NCBI GenBank assembly: GCA_900545075.1
Contig: UQXT01000104.1
Coordinates: 1-6,655, forward strand
Origin: an uncultured Collinsella sp.
GTDB taxonomy: Bacteria > Actinomycetota > Coriobacteriia > Coriobacteriales > Coriobacteriaceae
Direction: 5' to 3'
Length of the DNA stretch: 6,655 bases
How positions within the stretch are numbered: position 1 is the stretch's first letter; each line of letters opens with the position of its first letter. The notes beneath the pieces were generated by a model. It saw only the letters and a program-made list of their open reading frames with translations, did no database searches and was not told where the DNA came from. Positions 4,992-6,655 of the stretch are shown piece after piece. The translations under genes and the position numbers were made by a program.

Positions 4992-5618
4992 TTATGCAAG
5001 CACCTCCCCGAAGTGAGCGGCGATGTCGGCGGGCATCAGCACAGCGTTGTTGTTGACGAGATCGTAGGTGTTGGCCTCGTCGGCAGTGATGATGAACGTC
5101 TTGGGAATGTTGCGGAACGACAGGTAGGCGTTGACGTCCTCATCGCGAACGATGATGGTCAGACGCTTGCCCTCAAGGCCGAGAGCCTTGAGCATGGCGA
5201 CGGCAGCCTTGGTGGAAGGCTTCTCGAAGCCGTAGTCGTCGACGAGCACGAGCTCGCCATCGGCCAGCTTGGCGGACAGCGCGGAGCGCATAGCCAGCTT
5301 GACCTCCTTGTTGTTCATACGCTTAGCGTAGGAACGGGGCTTGGGGGCGAAGACAACGCCACCGTGACGCCACTGGGCAGCACGGATGGAACCCTGGCGG
5401 GCACGGCCGGTGCCCTTCTGACGCCAAGGCTTCTTGCCGCCACCGGAAACCTCAGAGCGACCCTTAGCGGACTGGGTGCCCTGACGCCAAGAGGCCATCT
5501 GGCACTTGACGATGTGGTGCATAACGTGGATGTTCGGCTCGATGCCGTACACCTCAGCGGCGAGCTCGGCCTCGGCGACCTTCTTGCCCTCGCTGTTCTT
5601 TACTTCAAACTTTGCCAT
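4992..5618 (-). CDS. rplD: 50S ribosomal protein L4
   Basis: The product has 208 residues, typical for bacterial L4. The extended loop that reaches the peptide tunnel is intact, around residues 50-95, with QGTQSAKGRSEVSGGGKKPW, RQKGTGRARQGS and WRHGGVVFAP. The C-terminal globular part follows, with DYGFEKPSTK and an IIVRDED-like strand. In E. coli L4 also represses its own S10 operon by binding the mRNA leader and acting on transcription and translation. Whether that occurs here is not visible, but it makes L4 a natural candidate ligand for the structured leader upstream of rplC. AAGGAG lies before the ATG, 46 nt after rplC. Confidence 0.98.
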   Translation of the reverse strand: MAKFEVKNSEGKKVAEAELAAEVYGIEPNIHVMHHIVKCQMASWRQGTQSAKGRSEVSGGGKKPWRQKGTGRARQGSIRAAQWRHGGVVFAPKPRSYAKRMNNKEVKLAMRSALSAKLADGELVLVDDYGFEKPSTKAAVAMLKALGLEGKRLTIIVRDEDVNAYLSFRNIPKTFIITADEANTYDLVNNNAVLMPADIAAHFGEVLA

Positions 5619-5664
5619 TTAAGTGTTCTCCTTGGTATGACGCTGGGCTAAATGGGCTGGGCCC

Positions 5665-6285
5665 TTAGGCCATACGGATGGCGACGAGACCATTCTTGGC
5701 ACCCGGGACAGCGCCCTTGACCAAGATGAGGTTCTGCTCGGCATCGATGCGGACAACGGAAAGGTTCTTGACGGTAACGCGCTCGTTACCCATGTGACCG
5801 GCCATCTTGACGCCCTTGAGGACGCGCGCAGGATAGGCGCACTGACCGATAGAACCGGGGTGACGCTGGAAGTGAGAACCATGCGTCATAGGACCGCGGC
5901 GCTGACCCCAGCGCTTGATGCGACCCTGGAAGCCCTTACCCTTGGAGGTACCGATGACGTCGACCTTCTCGACATCAGCGAAATCAGCGACGGTGACGAC
6001 CTCGCCGACCTTGTGCTCCTCGCCGTTCTCGACGCGGACCTCACGAAGGAAGCGGACAGGCTCGACGCCGGCCTTGGCGAAGTGACCAGCCATGGGCTTG
6101 TTCACGTTCTTGGCCTTGATGTCGCCGAAACCGATCTGGACGGCGTCATAGCCGTCGGTTGCCTGAGTTTTAACCTGCGAGACAGCGCAGGGGCCAGCCT
6201 GGATGACCGTGACGGGAACGACGTTGTCGTCCTCGTCCCAAACCTGGGTCATGCCAATCTTGCGGCCGAGAATCATGCTGATCAA
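5665..6285 (-). CDS. rplC: 50S ribosomal protein L3
   Basis: The product has 206 residues. It starts MISMILGRKIGMTQVWDEDD and carries the L3 signature region KGFQGRIKRWGQRRGPMTHG followed by SHFQRHPGSIGQ at about residues 117-148. This is the loop reaching toward the peptidyl-transferase centre. L3 is an early assembly protein that binds near the 3' end of 23S rRNA. The start is uncertain: TTG at 6285 gives a family-like N-terminus (M-I-x-x-I-L-G), while ATG at 6276 would remove three residues. Neither has a strong ribosome-binding site; GGGA lies 7-8 nt before the TTG. Here it is the first ribosomal gene after a long leader, without rpsJ beside it. Confidence 0.97.
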   Translation of the reverse strand: MISMILGRKIGMTQVWDEDDNVVPVTVIQAGPCAVSQVKTQATDGYDAVQIGFGDIKAKNVNKPMAGHFAKAGVEPVRFLREVRVENGEEHKVGEVVTVADFADVEKVDVIGTSKGKGFQGRIKRWGQRRGPMTHGSHFQRHPGSIGQCAYPARVLKGVKMAGHMGNERVTVKNLSVVRIDAEQNLILVKGAVPGAKNGLVAIRMA

Positions 6286-6305
6286 GATATGATCCCAACT
6301 CTCGC

Positions 6306-6357
6306 GTGGTCTTGGGACAATGCGTACACCACCGAGCGTACGCCCCTAGAGGACCAC
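6306..6357 (-). promoter_or_regulatory. Long interrupted hairpin just upstream of rplC
   Basis: On the minus strand GTGGTC (6357-6352) pairs with GACCAC (6311-6306), GGG (6346-6344) with CCC (6316-6314), and GCGTAC (6343-6338) with GTACGC (6327-6322). That is 15 pairs with asymmetric internal loops of 5 and 2 nt, then a 5-nt bulge and a 10-nt terminal loop. It ends 20 nt before the rplC start. No T-tract follows. A ribosomal-protein binding site controlling L3 translation is the simplest reading. Confidence 0.5.
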
Positions 6358-6376
6358 TACTTACACGACGTGCTCC

Positions 6377-6397
6377 CCAGTCTTGTATTGCGACCGG
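6377..6397 (-). other. Small leader hairpin
   Basis: On the minus strand CCGGTC (6397-6392) pairs with GACTGG (6382-6377), six pairs including one G-U, around a 9-nt loop. It lies 20 nt upstream of the long hairpin before rplC and probably belongs to the same leader structure. Its individual significance is low. Confidence 0.3.
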
Positions 6398-6468
6398 ACT
6401 ACCTGACAACCCTATTAAGCAGGCATTTTGTCCAGCCAGAATACTCCCCTGGTTACACACAGCTGTTT

Positions 6469-6498
6469 AGTATACACGGCTGCGGGCGTATCCATCGA
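6469..6498 (-). promoter_or_regulatory. Weak candidate promoter in the rplC leader
   Basis: TATACT (6474-6469) matches five of six bases of a sigma-70 type -10 box. The hexamer 18 nt upstream, TCGATG (6498-6493), matches the -35 consensus at only three of six. The same TATAC occurs in the spacer copy of the repeat, so it may belong to the repeated element and not to a promoter. A second option is TTGTCA with TACAAG, 16 nt apart, at about 6411-6384. The true operon promoter may also lie outside the window. Confidence 0.2.
6470..6495 (-). repeat. 26-bp conserved element, copy 1 (rplC leader)
   Basis: On the minus strand it begins ATGGATACGCCCG and ends CCGTGTATAC, differing from the rplW-rplB copy at three positions. 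The corresponding small hairpin pairs ATACG (6491-6487) with CGTGT (6478-6474). Here one C-G pair of the other copy is replaced by U-G, and the other two differences fall in the 8-nt loop. The leading ATG opens a 26-codon frame (6495-6415, starting MDTPAAVYT) ending in TAA, with no clear ribosome-binding site. The tail also contains TATACT (6474-6469), which resembles a -10 box. Confidence 0.6.
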
Positions 6499-6605
6499 GA
6501 TTCATATTTCACTCACATTGTTTACGCAGGTAAAGTGCGTGGCACGTTCCCAGTGTGCGGCGGAGGGGGCGGGCCTGAGACATATTAAGGTTGTCGCGAG
6601 TTCCG

Positions 6606-6642
6606 CACGAACAGGAGAGCACTTAATGTGCTCTCCGTCGTG
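6606..6642 (-). promoter_or_regulatory. Strong hairpin at the upstream end of the leader
   Basis: GGAGAGCAC (6614-6622) and GTGCTCTCC (6628-6636) are perfectly complementary around a 5-nt loop. The stem is extended by CACGA (6606-6610) with TCGTG (6638-6642) across a small internal loop, giving 14-15 pairs. Neither strand has a T-tract after it, so it is not a standard intrinsic terminator. It may be the end of an upstream transcript (processing or Rho-dependent termination) or the first stem of the rplC leader. Confidence 0.55.
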
Positions 6643-6655
6643 AGCAGGACTGTAG

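Larger units (their letters stand above)
6286..6655 (-). other. Long region upstream of rplC without a supported gene; probable untranslated leader
   Basis: No frame on either strand reads as a known protein, and there is no trace of ribosomal protein S10, which normally ends just before rplC. The stretch contains two strong hairpins (6606-6642 and 6306-6357), a copy of the 26-bp element, a small hairpin TTTAC/GTAAA (6521-6534) and two weak promoter candidates. A regulated 5' leader of the operon is the simplest interpretation. Confidence 0.5.

Noticed and set aside
4593..5651. Plus-strand ORF of 352 codons
   Set aside because: It is antisense to rplW and rplD, with low-complexity Leu/Gly/Asp/Val composition, no domain and no ribosome-binding site. 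It is a shadow frame.
6170..6460. Minus-strand 96-codon ORF across the rplC leader
   Set aside because: It overlaps the start of rplC in another frame, has no recognisable domain and runs through the leader hairpins.
6606..6642. Intrinsic terminator at the upstream palindrome
   Set aside because: The stem is strong but no T-run follows on either strand.

Overview
The window is one ribosomal-protein operon read entirely on the minus strand, so transcription runs from high to low coordinates. Gene content, a GC-rich third position and protein style (for example the MISMILGRKIGMTQVW start of L3 and the four-cysteine L24) suggest a high-GC Gram-positive bacterium. My best guess is Actinomycetota, class Coriobacteriia (a relative of Collinsella, Olsenella or Atopobium). 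That placement comes from protein style and is not proven.

In transcription order: 6655-6286 is about 370 nt with no supported ribosomal-protein gene, probably an untranslated leader, with two strong hairpins. Next come rplC (L3), rplD (L4) and rplW (L23). A 179-nt structured gap (4703-4525) follows, then rplB (L2), rpsS (S19), rplV (L22), rpsC (S3), rplP (L16), rpmC (L29) and rpsQ (S17). A 118-nt structured gap (1302-1185) precedes rplN (L14) and rplX (L24). A strong intrinsic terminator lies at 437-470. Beyond it is about 370 nt of repeat-rich non-coding DNA, then the first 22 codons of an unrecognised gene that runs off the window at position 1.

The order matches the classical S10 operon followed by the first two genes of the spc operon, with two departures. 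rpsJ, which normally directly precedes rplC, is not next to it. The spc genes that normally follow rplX (rplE, rpsN, rpsH and others) do not follow here. Most genes are tightly packed: rpsC/rplP and rplP/rpmC share one base and rplD/rplW abut, as expected for translational coupling. The only long spacers are the three structured ones, before rplC, rplB and rplN.

The most unusual signal is a near-identical 26-bp element (23/26 identical, same orientation) found in both the rplC leader and the rplW-rplB spacer. One difference inside a potential hairpin stem keeps pairing (C-G becomes U-G). In both copies the element also opens a 26-codon ORF. This may be an undescribed RNA regulatory element, or a small-peptide family, embedded in a core ribosomal operon. 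The evidence is sequence pattern only.
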